From SVEL01 sp045125245 (GTDB lineage: Bacteria; Bacillota; Clostridia; Lachnospirales; Lachnospiraceae), in contig JBGVNF010000038.1 of assembly GCA_045125245.1 (NCBI GenBank), positions 1-26,512 of the forward strand: a DNA stretch of 26,512 nucleotides. Reading direction: 5' to 3'. The translations under genes and the position numbers were made by a program. The notes under the pieces were generated by a model. The model saw nothing but the letters and a program-made list of their open reading frames with translations. It was not told the origin of the DNA and ran no database searches. Below, in pieces: positions 15,532-23,424 of the stretch; position 1 is the first letter of the stretch; every line of letters starts with the position of its first letter.

Positions 15532-16548
15532 ATGAAAAAATACTTTAAATTTAAAGAGATGTATATTGCTCTAGGTCTAGCTGCACTTATGACACTTATA
15601 TGCATTATCGTTATTAGCATTAAGCCTGATGCAGAAACAGACTATAAAAATTACTCTAAGAAAACAAATATTTTAACCATGAATGACAAATCAATGACTC
15701 TTGACGAAGCATTCTTTATTACAAAAAATAAGCAAGCTCATTACGAAGAGTATTACCTTACCTACGGCAATTCCTTTAGCTGGAACACCCCTGTAGAATA
15801 CGGAAAAACCTATGAAGATTTAGTTTTAGAAGAAACCCTTCAATTCGTAAAAGAAGTTTTTGTATTATCAGAGTACGCGAAAGAAAATGGCTACGAATTA
15901 AGCGACAAAGAGTTGAAAGCCTTAGAAGCAAATGTTGACGCTTTCATCAACAATAGTGACTCAAAAATCATCAAGGCTACTAATGCCAATCGAGATATTG
16001 TAACTCGTGTATATACTAGAACCGCCCTTTACGACAAGGTATGCGAGACAATTCTAAAGGACGTAGACCTCACTGTAGATAAAGAAGAGGCTCGTCACTG
16101 CCTAGTTGCCATCGTAGAAATAAGCCCACAATATTTCGACTCACCAGAACGAATTGCAGAAAAAATTCTAGAGCGTTCCAACAGCGGCGAAGTAATCACT
16201 GAAGTTGCAAAACTCTACGACACTACAGTGGAAAAAATGAGCGTAGGCAAGAACACTAAAATCTCAGAAGAGATGATGAATTTCTGTCTCTCCCTTAAAG
16301 ATGACGAATGTAAAATGACAAAAATTGGCGACAACTATTACGTAGTTTACTGCTACCTTGCAGATGATGAACTAGTAACCCAATCCGCAAAGGAAGCCCT
16401 AAAAGAAGAAAAACGCGCTTCCTACATAACAGAATTTGTCACAAAATTAGAAAAAGACACACCAGTCACTATAAATAAAGAAGCATGGGAAACCATAAGC
16501 TTCGAAAATCCAATCTTTACTAAATCGGATATCTTGCAAACAAAGTAA
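15532..16548 (+). CDS. Membrane-anchored SurA/PrsA-like foldase, parvulin domain degenerate
   Basis: The 338-residue protein has a single N-terminal membrane anchor (about 11-30), then a helical SurA_N/trigger-like chaperone region (about 50-185) and a parvulin-like segment (about 187-276) opening A-R-H-C-L-V. The parvulin part is poorly conserved and may lack isomerase activity. A role in folding exported proteins on the outer face of the membrane is inferred from the layout. Its ATG follows the mfd TAG with no gap; GAGG lies in the last mfd codons, so translation is coupled. SurA/PrsA-like genes after mfd are usual in Clostridia. A strong bidirectional terminator follows the gene. Confidence 0.75.
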   Translation: MKKYFKFKEMYIALGLAALMTLICIIVISIKPDAETDYKNYSKKTNILTMNDKSMTLDEAFFITKNKQAHYEEYYLTYGNSFSWNTPVEYGKTYEDLVLEETLQFVKEVFVLSEYAKENGYELSDKELKALEANVDAFINNSDSKIIKATNANRDIVTRVYTRTALYDKVCETILKDVDLTVDKEEARHCLVAIVEISPQYFDSPERIAEKILERSNSGEVITEVAKLYDTTVEKMSVGKNTKISEEMMNFCLSLKDDECKMTKIGDNYYVVYCYLADDELVTQSAKEALKEEKRASYITEFVTKLEKDTPVTINKEAWETISFENPIFTKSDILQTK

Positions 16549-16575
16549 GATTATTCATTATCTAATGTAGAAATG

Positions 16576-16605
16576 AAAACGGCGCACCAAACGGTGCGCC
16601 ATTTT
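16576..16605. terminator. Bidirectional terminator between the SurA-like gene and spoVG
   Basis: GGCGCACC (16581-16588) and GGTGCGCC (16593-16600) form a perfect 8-bp stem with an AAAC loop. AAAA and TTTT flank it and can extend the stem or act as T tracts on either strand. It sits between two convergent genes and should serve both. Confidence 0.88.
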
Positions 16606-16626
16606 ATATTTAATCGTAGTTGCTTA

Positions 16627-16893
16627 CTATTCTTCCTCTGTCAAGGATTCCTCATACTTCTCTAAAATTGTCTGCTGAAGCTTGTCACGAGTTTCTGAAT
16701 TAATCGGATGAGCAATATCTCTGTACTCACCATCTGTTGATTTCTTACTTGGCATTGCAATGAATAAACCCTTCTCACCTTCGATAATCTTAATGTCATG
16801 AACTACAAATTCATTATCAAAAGTTACTGAAACAATAGCTCTCATCTTACCTTCTTTAGTAAGCTTTCGTACTCTCACATCTGTTACCTGCAT
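16627..16893 (-). CDS. spoVG: SpoVG, RNA/DNA-binding regulator
   Basis: The 88-residue protein begins M-Q-V-T-D-V-R-V-R-K and keeps the family core F-D-N-E-F-V-V-H-D-I-K-I-I-E-G (25-39), G-L-F-I-A-M-P-S-K (42-50) and D-I-A-H-P-I-N (59-65). SpoVG is a small nucleic-acid-binding regulator, first found through sporulation but widely used for cell-surface and division control. The ATG has an AGGAG site. It begins 41 bases after the glgD stop and may be read from the glg operon. In Bacillus spoVG is next to glmU, another sugar-nucleotide transferase of the same fold family as glgD. Confidence 0.96.
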   Translation of the reverse strand: MQVTDVRVRKLTKEGKMRAIVSVTFDNEFVVHDIKIIEGEKGLFIAMPSKKSTDGEYRDIAHPINSETRDKLQQTILEKYEESLTEEE

Positions 16894-16933
16894 ATACCGC
16901 TCTCCTTCCTGTCATATCTTGCTAGTCTATAAT

Positions 16934-18055
16934 TTATATCTGGTATCTGTCCCCACGAACTGTAACAATCTTTGGTTCGCCTGGCTCTCCCACATAATGA
17001 GAATTAGCTCGAATAGTATCTCTACTCTCTACAATACAATTCTCAATATATGTATTGTCACCGATATATACATTATTTAAAATAATTGAGTTCTTAATTG
17101 TACAATTATTTCCAATATATGCCTTCTTGAAAAGAATTGAATTCTCAACAGTTCCGTTGATTATACAACCACTTGATATAAGACTGTTCTTAACGTTTGA
17201 TCCTGGATTATACTTAGCTGGTGGTAAATCATCCACCTTTGAATATATATCTGGATACTGCTTAAAGAAGTAATTTCTAACCTCTGGGCTTAAGAACTGC
17301 ATATTAGTCTTAAAGTATGAATTAACTGAAGACACACTGCTCCAATATTCATTATGCTGATATGCATATATCTTCTTAATATTCTTATATCTAATAAGAA
17401 TATCATTAACGATATCATGTCTCTCTTCCTCGGCACACTTCTCGATAAGCTCTATAAGAAGTCTTCTTCTTATAATATAGATACCTGTTGATACAGTTCT
17501 TTCCTCAGTCTCTACTGGCTTCTCCTCGAAATCAGTGATTCTTCCATCTTCGTCAGTTCTCACTATACCAAATCTTGAAGGATCCTCATTTAGAGATAAC
17601 TTAGAACATACAACTGTAATATCTGCTTTCTTTTCAATATGGTAATCTAATACGTCATTGTAATCCATCTTGTATACGCCATCACCTGATGCAATGACAA
17701 CATATGGCTCATGACTATTCTTCAAAAAGCTAATGTTCTGCCAGATACTGTCTGCAGTACCTCTGTACCAGAAGCCATTATCCGCAGTGATAGAAGGTGT
17801 GAATACATAAAGTCCACCCTGTTTTCTACCAAAGTTCCACCATTTTGAAGAATTTAAATGTTCGTTTAACGATTTTGCGTTGTACTGTGTAAGTACTGCA
17901 ACCTTCTGAATATGAGAGTTTGACATATTACTTAATGCAAAGTCTATAGCTCTGTAGCTACCTGCCACAGGCATAGCGGCGATTGCTCTCTTCTGTGAAA
18001 GTTCACGCATCTTGTTGTTGTTACCGCCTGCTAAAATAATACCTATCGCTTTCAT
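16934..18055 (-). CDS. glgD: Glucose-1-phosphate adenylyltransferase subunit GlgD
   Basis: The 373-residue protein is the second, regulatory-type subunit of ADP-glucose pyrophosphorylase in Firmicutes. It has the nucleotidyltransferase fold, but its loop reads G-G-N-N-N-K-M-R-E-L-S (10-20) instead of the catalytic G-G-x-G-x-R-L. The product-site D-H is replaced by S-G-D-G-V-Y-K-M-D (122-130). Y-W-S-S-V-S-S-V (247-254) replaces Y-W-x-D-V-G-T. A left-handed beta-helix with N-S-I-L and N-C-T-I-type repeats makes up the last 100 residues. GlgD is known to be poorly active alone and to stimulate GlgC. Its ATG shares one base with the glgC stop (TAATG), so the subunits are made together. Confidence 0.95.
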   Translation of the reverse strand: MKAIGIILAGGNNNKMRELSQKRAIAAMPVAGSYRAIDFALSNMSNSHIQKVAVLTQYNAKSLNEHLNSSKWWNFGRKQGGLYVFTPSITADNGFWYRGTADSIWQNISFLKNSHEPYVVIASGDGVYKMDYNDVLDYHIEKKADITVVCSKLSLNEDPSRFGIVRTDEDGRITDFEEKPVETEERTVSTGIYIIRRRLLIELIEKCAEEERHDIVNDILIRYKNIKKIYAYQHNEYWSSVSSVNSYFKTNMQFLSPEVRNYFFKQYPDIYSKVDDLPPAKYNPGSNVKNSLISSGCIINGTVENSILFKKAYIGNNCTIKNSIILNNVYIGDNTYIENCIVESRDTIRANSHYVGEPGEPKIVTVRGDRYQI

Positions 18056-19326
18056 TACATCTCACCTGCCTTAATAATATATTCGCCACTCTTAAGCTCG
18101 CCATCTGGATAATCTGATGTTTCTGTCTTACCAGAAATCGCAGTATTCTTTCCAACCTTGACGTTCTTTGGAATATAGGACTTCTCGCCAATTGTAGCAA
18201 GTCCAAAGGCATAGATTCGTGAATCCAGCTTACTTGGCACCTCATCGCCAACACCAATCACACAGCCTTCATCAACCACAACTTCTTCTGCAATGATTGA
18301 CTTATAAACCTGTGTTCCTGCACCGATTACAGTATCTCTCATAATGATAGAATCTCTAACCACTGCACCATGTCCAATTGTTACACCAGCACCAATTACA
18401 GAGTTATATACTTCACCATAGATTTCACAACCGTCACCGATAATACTTCTATCTATTCTAGCTGAGTCTGCTATAAACTGCGGTGGGATGATATCATTGT
18501 TAGTATAAATTCTCCAGAATTCCTCGTAGAGGTTGAACACTGGAATAATGTCGATAAGCTCCATATTAGCTTCCCAATATGAGCCAAGAGTTCCTACATC
18601 CTTCCAATATCCATTGTACTCGTAAGCAAATATTCTATCCTGCTTCTCAAAACAATATGGAATAATATGTTTACCAAAGTCACAGTTGCTCTGGTTCTTC
18701 AGCTTAATCAACGCATCCTTAAGAATTGACCATCTGAAAATATAAATACCCATAGAAGCCAAGTTGCTCTTTGGATGCTCAGGCTTCTCCTGGAAATCAT
18801 TGATACGGTTGTCCTCATCTGTAACAACAATACCAAATCTGTTTGCCTCCTCCATCGGTACAGGCATAGCAGCAATAGTTATGTCTGCGTTCTTCGACTT
18901 ATGGTAGTCAAGCATAACTTCATAATCCATCTTATAGATATGGTCACCTGATAAAATCAAAACATAATCTGGATTGTACTGATCTATATAATCAATATTC
19001 TGATATATAGCATTAGCTGTACCTGTGTACCATTCGCTGTTTCCACTCTTCTCGTATGGTGGAAGAACAGATACACCGCCAATATTTCTGTCTAGATCCC
19101 ATGGGATACCAATACCAATATGTGAATTAAGTCTTAATGGCTGATACTGGGTAAGAACACCCACTGTATCGATACCAGAATTAATACAGTTACTCAGTGG
19201 GAAATCGATGATACGATACTTTCCGCCGAAGGCAACTGCTGGTTTCGCAACCTTAGATGTAAGAACACCTAAACGGCTGCCCTGTCCTCCTGCTAATAAC
19301 ATAGCAATCATCTCTTTTTTCTTCAC
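18055..19326 (-). CDS. glgC: Glucose-1-phosphate adenylyltransferase, catalytic subunit
   Basis: The enzyme makes ADP-glucose from ATP and glucose-1-phosphate, the committed step of glycogen synthesis. Visible motifs: G-G-Q-G-S-R-L-G (13-20), the P-A-V-A-F-G-G-K-Y-R-I-I-D-F-P-L-S-N run (29-46), S-G-D-H-I-Y-K-M-D-Y (126-135) with the metal Asp, and Y-W-K-D-V-G-T-L-G-S-Y. The C-terminus is a beta-helix. The frame is open 60 codons further upstream, but that part has no family match. The GTG at 19326 has GAGGTG at 7 bases and gives the normal N-terminus (423 residues), so I use it. glgC and glgD overlap by one base; an extended -10 promoter lies 30-40 bases upstream. Confidence 0.96.
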   Translation of the reverse strand: MKKKEMIAMLLAGGQGSRLGVLTSKVAKPAVAFGGKYRIIDFPLSNCINSGIDTVGVLTQYQPLRLNSHIGIGIPWDLDRNIGGVSVLPPYEKSGNSEWYTGTANAIYQNIDYIDQYNPDYVLILSGDHIYKMDYEVMLDYHKSKNADITIAAMPVPMEEANRFGIVVTDEDNRINDFQEKPEHPKSNLASMGIYIFRWSILKDALIKLKNQSNCDFGKHIIPYCFEKQDRIFAYEYNGYWKDVGTLGSYWEANMELIDIIPVFNLYEEFWRIYTNNDIIPPQFIADSARIDRSIIGDGCEIYGEVYNSVIGAGVTIGHGAVVRDSIIMRDTVIGAGTQVYKSIIAEEVVVDEGCVIGVGDEVPSKLDSRIYAFGLATIGEKSYIPKNVKVGKNTAISGKTETSDYPDGELKSGEYIIKAGEM

Positions 19327-19357
19327 GTCATCACCTCGTTGTATATTATATAAAAGC

Positions 19358-19366
19358 ATTATATCA
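19358..19366 (-). promoter_or_regulatory. Extended -10 promoter of glgC-glgD
   Basis: TGATATAAT on the minus strand is a perfect -10 box with the extended TG. The -35 region is poor, as is allowed with an extended -10. It is 32 bases from the GTG start. Confidence 0.5.
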
Positions 19367-19452
19367 CATAATGTCAGATAAGTGAAGAACTTTTCCACAT
19401 TTTTTCGTGTAATTTCTTGGAAACTTGTGCACAAAACATTCTTGTTACTCTG

Positions 19453-19481
19453 TTTGCATTTTCTGCCAATATGTGTATAAT
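19453..19481 (+). promoter_or_regulatory. Candidate sigma-A promoter of murC
   Basis: TTTGCA (19453-19458) and a perfect TATAAT (19476-19481) are 17 bases apart. A second TATAAT at 19513-19518 has no good -35 but stands behind the palindrome at 19494-19508. Confidence 0.4.
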
Positions 19482-19493
19482 AAACATAACCGC

Positions 19494-19508
19494 AGTTGCA
19501 ATGCAACT
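19494..19508. repeat. Perfect 15-bp palindrome in the glgC-murC gap
   Basis: AGTTGCAATGCAACT has 6-bp arms around a 3-base centre and lies 4 bases before the second TATAAT of murC. It could be an operator; nothing names the protein. Confidence 0.45.
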
Positions 19509-19568
19509 ACGATATAATTTAAAGTGTTTTTTCACTTCAATAACAATATATTCAAGGAGATTTTTCAT

Positions 19569-20981
19569 ATGAGTAGTAAGGAAATTTTAAAGGTTGAAAA
19601 TATATCTGTAGATTTTGACAAAATTCGTAAGGTTCATTTTATTGGAATAGGCGGTATCTCTATGAGCAGTCTAGCTGAAATTCTCTTATCTATGGGTATT
19701 TCTGTATCAGGCTCAGACACTAATTGTTCAGAGCTTACAAAGCATTTAGAATCTATCGGTGCAACTATAAATTATGTTCAGGAAGCTGCCAATATCACTG
19801 ACGACATTGACCTGACAGTATATACTGCTGCCATAGACGTAAATGATCCAGAGCTATGCGCTTCTATAAATAAAAATATCCCTACTATTCCAAGAGCCAC
19901 ATTAGTTGGGCTTATAATGAAAAGATACAAACACGCCATTGGTGTTTCCGGTACACACGGAAAAACTTCTACTACTTCTATGATTTCACATATACTTTTA
20001 GCTGCCAACGCCGATCCAACCATTATGGTAGGTGGTATTTTAAATTCAATTGGTGGTAATCTTCGCATAGGCACAAGCGATACTATGATTACTGAGGCCT
20101 GCGAATACACAAACAGTTTCTTATCGTTTAATCCAACTGTAGCAGTTATTTTAAATGTTGCAGAAGACCATATGGATTTCTTTAAAGACCTAGATGATAT
20201 TCGTCTTTCATTTAAAAAATACGCAAGTCTTGTTCCTAAAACTGGAACTGTTGTTATCGGTAGTGACATTGATGACTACTCATATTTCACCGACGAATTA
20301 GACTGCAACATCATTACTTTTGGTTCAAAGGAATCTGGTGCAATAGTTACAGCACACAATATAACTTATGACACATTTGCAAATGGTAGCTTTGATTTAG
20401 TTAAAGATAATGTAATCCTTACTCATATTGACCTTAAAGTAACAGGACTTCACAATATACACAACGCTTTAGCTGCTGCAGCTACTGCCATAGCTTTAGA
20501 TCTTCCGGTGGAAGCAATCAAATCCGGTTTAGAAAGCTTTAACGGTACTGTTAGACGCTTTGAAAAAAAGGGTGAGCTCAATGGCTTTACAATTATTGAC
20601 GATTACGCACATCATCCAGACGAAATAAAAACCACATTACTTACAGCTAAGAATTATCCTCATGCCAAATTGTGGTGTGTTTTCCAACCTCACACATATA
20701 CAAGAACTAAAGCCTTCTTTGATGAATTTGTTGAGACACTCTCCCTTGCAGACGCAGTAGTTTTTGCCGATATATATGCAGCGAGAGAAATTAACACCAT
20801 CGGTATTTCATCAAAAGACCTTTGTGATGAGATGATTAAACAAGGAAAAGAGGCTTACTATTTCCCTACTTTTAATGAGATAGAAAAATTTTTATTAAAA
20901 AATTGCAAAAAAGACGATTTGTTGATAACTATGGGAGCAGGAAATGTTGTAAACATTGGAGATAACCTACTTAAAAACTAA
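19569..20981 (+). CDS. murC: UDP-N-acetylmuramate--L-alanine ligase
   Basis: MurC joins L-Ala to UDP-MurNAc, the first amino acid of the peptidoglycan stem. The 470-residue product has F-I-G-I-G-G-I-S-M-S (24-33), the ATP loop S-G-T-H-G-K-T-S (127-134), E-A-C-E-Y (176-180), N-V-A-E-D-H-M-D (196-203), G-L-H-N-I-H-N (293-299) and D-D-Y-A-H-H-P (344-350), all typical of MurC. The frame opens 15 codons earlier, but AAGGAG stands 9 bases before the ATG at 19569 and inside that extension, so the later start is right. No terminator was found after it; the 9-mer repeats begin right at its stop codon. It provides the substrate for the MurD/MurL pair found 13 kb away. Confidence 0.96.
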   Translation: MSSKEILKVENISVDFDKIRKVHFIGIGGISMSSLAEILLSMGISVSGSDTNCSELTKHLESIGATINYVQEAANITDDIDLTVYTAAIDVNDPELCASINKNIPTIPRATLVGLIMKRYKHAIGVSGTHGKTSTTSMISHILLAANADPTIMVGGILNSIGGNLRIGTSDTMITEACEYTNSFLSFNPTVAVILNVAEDHMDFFKDLDDIRLSFKKYASLVPKTGTVVIGSDIDDYSYFTDELDCNIITFGSKESGAIVTAHNITYDTFANGSFDLVKDNVILTHIDLKVTGLHNIHNALAAAATAIALDLPVEAIKSGLESFNGTVRRFEKKGELNGFTIIDDYAHHPDEIKTTLLTAKNYPHAKLWCVFQPHTYTRTKAFFDEFVETLSLADAVVFADIYAAREINTIGISSKDLCDEMIKQGKEAYYFPTFNEIEKFLLKNCKKDDLLITMGAGNVVNIGDNLLKN

Positions 20982-21008
20982 TTTTCCACATTTTCCACAT
21001 TTTCCACT
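20982..21008. repeat. Three contiguous TTTTCCACA-type 9-mers (DnaA-box-like)
   Basis: Copies at 20982-20990 and 20991-20999 are TTTTCCACA and the third at 21000-21008 is TTTTCCACT, with no gaps. The DnaA-box consensus is TTATNCACA, so the first two differ at one base. They lie between murC and the DnaD-family gene, about 50-75 bases ahead of that gene's promoter. A further TTTTCCACA is at 19391-19399. Whether DnaA binds is inference. Confidence 0.6.
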
Positions 21009-21056
21009 TTATAACAAAAACTGGACTTTTCCTTGATTTTACGGGAAAATTCCTGT

Positions 21057-21084
21057 TTGAAAGTACAAAAAAATGTGTTATAGT
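21057..21084 (+). promoter_or_regulatory. Promoter of the dnaD-dnaI pair
   Basis: TTGAAA (21057-21062) and TATAGT (21079-21084) are 16 bases apart, and an extended TG (21076-21077) precedes the -10. It lies 50 bases before the start codon. Confidence 0.6.
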
Positions 21085-21133
21085 ATGTCTACTAGCGCAA
21101 GTCGTTTTAAGTATAGACAATGAGGAAAGAGTT

Positions 21134-22288
21134 ATGGAAAAGATTGTTTTAGAAAAAAGTCCTCTAGCGGACGTTACATTAATTTCAAATTTATTTTTAG
21201 ATAAATATATGCCTAGAGCAAACGGAGAGTATGTGAAGGTATATCTTTATATATTAAGATGCAGTACTATGTCTGATGCGATTTTATCAGTAGATTCTAT
21301 CGCTTCCTCATTAGAGCTTACAGAGGCAGATGTAACTAGAGCGTTAAAGTACTGGGATCAGACTGGTATCTTAGGTATTGAATTTAATAATAGAGGTGCC
21401 TTATCAAGAATTATTATTAAGGACCTAAGAAACGATATGCCTATCACCTTTAAGCTTGTTCCTGAAGTAACTGCAACATCTACTATTGCCTCTTCTACAT
21501 CAAGCCCATTTAAGGTGGACAAGCAGCCTGTGATAGCCAAGTCTGTATCAAGCTTTGATGAAGCAACAGAAAAAAATGTTCCAAAACAACGCCAGTTTAC
21601 AACTAGCGAATTATCTACATTAACATCTGATGAAGATATTAAGGAGCTTTTATACATATCACAAACTTACCTTGGCAAAACTTTATCGTCTACAGAGACA
21701 AACACTATTCTCTATTTTTATGACGGACTTAAGTTCCCAATTGACCTTATCGAATATTTAATTGAATACTGTGTATCAAACGGACATACAGCTATGAAAT
21801 ATATCGAGACAGTTGCATTGAGCTGGGCTAAGGAAAATATAACTTCTGTAGACATGGCAAAAGCTAGAATGGCTTCAGTAAAAGGCAATTCATATCCTAT
21901 TATGAAGGCCTTTGGCCTCTCAGGAAGAAATCTTGCTACAAGCGAGCAGGAATTTGTAATTAAATGGACAGATGAGTATGGTTTCCCATTGGATATGATT
22001 CTTGATGCTTGCAACCGTACTATCAATACAATACATCAGCCAAGCTTCCAATATGCTGACTCCATCCTTCAAAGATGGTTAAAGAATGGAATTAAAACTT
22101 TAGCAGATGTAAAAACTCTTGATAATATTCATGAGACAAAGGTTAAAGAACCTGCTACTAAATCGCAGATGCAAGGCAACTACGATTATACTAATAAACC
22201 TAGTGGAAAAAATAGTTTTAACAGCTTCAAGACACAGCGTGAATACGATTACACTGCTTTGGAGCGCGACTTATTAAGAAGGAGATAA
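21134..22288 (+). CDS. DnaD/DnaB-family primosome protein with two DDBH2 domains
   Basis: The 384-residue protein starts with a winged-helix region (about 12-95, containing L-S-V-D-S-I-A-S-S-L and the L-K-Y-W-D-Q-T-G-I-L helix). A variable linker follows (100-165). Then come two copies of the DnaB_2 helical domain (about 168-245 and 255-330). Each copy ends with the known YxxxIxxxW-type motif: Y-I-E-T-V-A-L-S-W (223-231) and Y-A-D-S-I-L-Q-R-W (307-315). A basic tail Y-D-Y-T-A-L-E-R-D-L-L-R-R-R closes it. Such proteins prepare DNA and helicase for loading at origins and stalled forks. The two-copy layout is closer to Bacillus DnaB than to DnaD. GAGG precedes the ATG; the helicase loader follows after 3 bases. 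Confidence 0.88.
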   Translation: MEKIVLEKSPLADVTLISNLFLDKYMPRANGEYVKVYLYILRCSTMSDAILSVDSIASSLELTEADVTRALKYWDQTGILGIEFNNRGALSRIIIKDLRNDMPITFKLVPEVTATSTIASSTSSPFKVDKQPVIAKSVSSFDEATEKNVPKQRQFTTSELSTLTSDEDIKELLYISQTYLGKTLSSTETNTILYFYDGLKFPIDLIEYLIEYCVSNGHTAMKYIETVALSWAKENITSVDMAKARMASVKGNSYPIMKAFGLSGRNLATSEQEFVIKWTDEYGFPLDMILDACNRTINTIHQPSFQYADSILQRWLKNGIKTLADVKTLDNIHETKVKEPATKSQMQGNYDYTNKPSGKNSFNSFKTQREYDYTALERDLLRRR

Positions 22289-22291
22289 TTC

Positions 22292-23305
22292 GTGGGATTA
22301 ACATTATCACAATACGATGCTCTCATGAGAGAGTATGATAGAAATAAGCTGATGCACAAGCGTCAACTAGATGAAAAATTTAATGAAATATATTCCAAAA
22401 TCCCTCGTATAAGAGAGATAAACGAAAGTATATCTTCTATCTCCATTCAAGGTGCTAAGAGAATGCTCTTAGAAAATGTAGGAACAACAGAAGATATTAA
22501 AAAACAAATCGAAGCCCTTTCTAAGGAAAAGGCTTCGCTTTTGCGTCAAAACGGATATCCTGAAGATTATCTTACTATGGAATATACTTGCCCTAAGTGC
22601 CAAGATACAGGATATGTAGGGCAAAACAAATGTAGCTGCCTTAAGAATTCTATCATTGAGATTTTATATGAGCAGTCAAACATAAAAGAAATCTTAGAAA
22701 AAGAAAACTTTAATACTTTTTCTTTTAAACATTATGATAACAACGTAAAAGATGCCATAACAGGACTCACACCTTTAGAAAATATGCACGAGGTAGTTAA
22801 GACATGTCGTGACTTTATTGATAATTTCAAAGCTGAAGCAAACAGCGCCAGCTCTACAACTGAGATTAAGCACAGAAGTCTTTATCTTTACGGTCCAACA
22901 GGTGTTGGCAAAACATTTTTAACAAACTGTATTGCCAAAGAACTTATCGAAGCTTCATGTTCAGTTATATATGTATCATCTATTAGATTATTTGAGCTTT
23001 TGGCTGACAGTACTTTTAAAAAGAACGCTTCTTTAGAAGGCAAAGATTTAGCAAATAATATTTTGGACTGCGATTTACTTATAATCGATGACTTAGGCAC
23101 TGAAATGGTCAATTCTTTTACTGCCGCATCTTTATTTAACTGTATAAATGAACGTCATCTTCGCAGAAAATCCGTTATTATATCAACTAATCTTTCACTG
23201 GCAGAACTTAGACAGACATATTCCGAAAGAGTATTTTCACGAATCACTAGCAATTATACTCTCTTAAAAATTTATGGCGATGATTTAAGATTAAAGCTTA
23301 GATGA
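22292..23305 (+). CDS. dnaI: DnaI/DnaC-like helicase loader ATPase
   Basis: The 337-residue AAA+ protein would load the replicative helicase. It has an N-terminal helical region, a zinc site C-P-K-C (100-103) with C-S-C (114-116) as in DnaI, then Walker A G-P-T-G-V-G-K-T (201-208), Walker B L-L-I-I-D-D-L-G (262-269), sensor S-T-N-L-S (298-302) and Y-S-E-R-V-F-S-R-I (310-318) with the arginine finger. It starts with GTG; AAGGAG lies inside the last codons of the DnaD-family gene, so the two are translationally coupled and form the primosome operon. Start choice is supported by the family-like M-x-L-T-L-x-x-Y N-terminus. No terminator is seen before the prs promoter. Confidence 0.93.
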   Translation: MGLTLSQYDALMREYDRNKLMHKRQLDEKFNEIYSKIPRIREINESISSISIQGAKRMLLENVGTTEDIKKQIEALSKEKASLLRQNGYPEDYLTMEYTCPKCQDTGYVGQNKCSCLKNSIIEILYEQSNIKEILEKENFNTFSFKHYDNNVKDAITGLTPLENMHEVVKTCRDFIDNFKAEANSASSTTEIKHRSLYLYGPTGVGKTFLTNCIAKELIEASCSVIYVSSIRLFELLADSTFKKNASLEGKDLANNILDCDLLIIDDLGTEMVNSFTAASLFNCINERHLRRKSVIISTNLSLAELRQTYSERVFSRITSNYTLLKIYGDDLRLKLR

Positions 23306-23348
23306 TAGATTTGTATTATATTTGATTCCTTTTTTATGGCTTTATCTG

Positions 23349-23377
23349 TTGACTAACAGTCCAGATAATGTTATAAA
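23349..23377 (+). promoter_or_regulatory. Sigma-A promoter of prs
   Basis: TTGACT (23349-23354) and TATAAA (23372-23377) are 17 bases apart, 48 bases ahead of the start codon. Confidence 0.72.
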
Positions 23378-23424
23378 TTTTATGGATACTATTAATTATT
23401 AAGAAAAATTGGAGGTTACCACAA

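Noticed and set aside
19327..19506. 60-codon N-terminal extension of glgC
   Set aside because: It has no family match, contains the glgC -10 box, and a GTG with a good ribosome site gives the normal N-terminus.
19778..20269. 163-residue antisense open frame inside murC
   Set aside because: It is a shadow of murC: no ribosome site, no recognisable domain. The same holds for the other long antisense frames in mfd, the DnaD-family gene and dnaI.
20982..21008. CRISPR array
   Set aside because: Only three 9-base units without spacers; no cas genes and no longer direct repeats anywhere in the window.
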